Source: Leifsonia sp. ZF2019
Lineage (GTDB): Bacteria > Actinomycetota > Actinomycetes > Actinomycetales > Microbacteriaceae
Assembly (NCBI RefSeq): GCF_019924635.1
Contig: NZ_CP065037.1
Location: 1,984,001-2,048,000, forward strand
Length of the DNA stretch: 64,000 nucleotides
Direction: 5' to 3'
Shown: positions 63,636 to 64,000 of the stretch, in pieces
Numbering within the stretch: position 1 is the stretch's first letter
How the letters are laid out: each line of letters begins with the position of its first letter
Notes under the pieces: model-generated
What the model saw: the letters and a program-made list of their open reading frames with translations, nothing else
Database searches by the model: none
What the model was told of the DNA's origin: nothing
Made by a program: the position numbers and the translations under genes

Positions 63636-64000
63636 GCGAACGCCGCCAGCCCGGTGAGGGCGCGGCCGAGCACGAGCGTGTGGATCTCGTCGGTGCCCTC
63701 ATAGGTGCGTACCGACTCGAGGTTGGCCATGTGGCGCATCACCGGGAACGCACTGGTGATGCCGTCTCCGCCGAGGATGGTGCGCGCCTCCCGTGCGATC
63801 GCCAGGGCCTCCCGCACGCTGTTGAGCTTGCCGACGCTGATCTGTGTCGGCGTGAGGCGACCTGCCTCTTTCAGCCGCCCCAGGTGCAGGGCGAGCAGCA
63901 TCCCCTTCTCGTACTCGACCAGCATGTTCGCCAGCTTCTCCTGGATGAGCTGGGTCGCTCCGATCGGCCGGCCGAACACCTCCCGGGTGGTCGCGCGGGC
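63632..64000 (-). CDS. Glutaryl-CoA/acyl-CoA dehydrogenase, C-terminal part
   Basis: The last 122 residues are visible; the gene runs past the window. TREVFGRPIGATQLIQEKLA and ARTILGGDGITSAFPVMRHM, then YEGTDEIHTLVLGRALTG, are typical of the FAD-binding C-terminal domain of glutaryl-CoA dehydrogenase. The Glu of YEGT is the catalytic base position. Coupled to the aldehyde dehydrogenase downstream (GTGA). Confidence 0.9.
   Translation of the reverse strand, partial: ARATTREVFGRPIGATQLIQEKLANMLVEYEKGMLLALHLGRLKEAGRLTPTQISVGKLNSVREALAIAREARTILGGDGITSAFPVMRHMANLESVRTYEGTDEIHTLVLGRALTGLAAFA

Overview
This window is high-GC actinobacterial chromosome. The gene order (tig-clpP1-clpP2-clpX, rplU-rpmA-obgE-proB-proA-nadD-rsfS, ileS with a T-box leader-folC-ndk), the many GTG starts, the 4-base ATGA/GTGA overlaps, several candidate leaderless promoters and a vitamin K epoxide reductase-type protein all point to Actinobacteria. 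Microbacteriaceae (for example a Leifsonia-like organism) is my best guess from overall gene content, not a proven assignment.

Layout. Positions 1-1.9 kb carry a split two-component system: a truncated sensor kinase and a NarL-type regulator facing each other around a small antitoxin-like gene. Positions 1.9-3.3 kb are an IS30-family insertion sequence with 61-nt imperfect terminal repeats. Positions 3.3-9.2 kb are an integrative island in the 3' end of tRNA-Gly(TCC), bounded by a 46-bp direct repeat. The island carries a tyrosine integrase broken by one base, a DUF3800 gene, a DUF3892 gene, and two convergent two-gene modules that I do not recognise, each pairing a membrane protein with a soluble protein. 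This is the accessory part of the window and the best candidate for something undescribed.

Positions 9.3-34 kb are core chromosome. They hold tRNA-Pro, trigger factor, the Clp protease genes, an M3 oligopeptidase, a regulator-exporter operon with a striking 14-bp-period operator array, valS with two acetyltransferases behind it, a metabolite:H+ symporter divergent from a TetR regulator, the T-box/ileS/folC/DUF4233/ndk run, VKOR, and RNase E/G. Positions 34-42 kb hold ribosomal proteins L21 and L27, obgE, proline synthesis genes, nadD, a long disordered membrane-anchored protein, and rsfS. tRNA-Ala(GGC) follows, with an IS481-family element inserted exactly at its 3' end and flanked by a 15-bp target duplication.

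Positions 43.6-57 kb carry an M28-like hydrolase with an altered active site, an LCP cell-wall ligase, a drug exporter and a UbiA prenyltransferase. A LacI-controlled alpha-glucoside locus follows (LacI, GH13 glucosidase, binding protein, two permeases; no ATPase here), then a GH3 lipoprotein and a YceI protein. Positions 57-64 kb hold amine and acid catabolism: FAD amine oxidase-like protein, class III aminotransferase, Lrp regulator and gamma-aminobutyraldehyde dehydrogenase, consistent with putrescine-to-GABA degradation. The window ends with a ketoglutarate-semialdehyde-type dehydrogenase coupled to a glutaryl-CoA dehydrogenase-like gene cut by the window edge.
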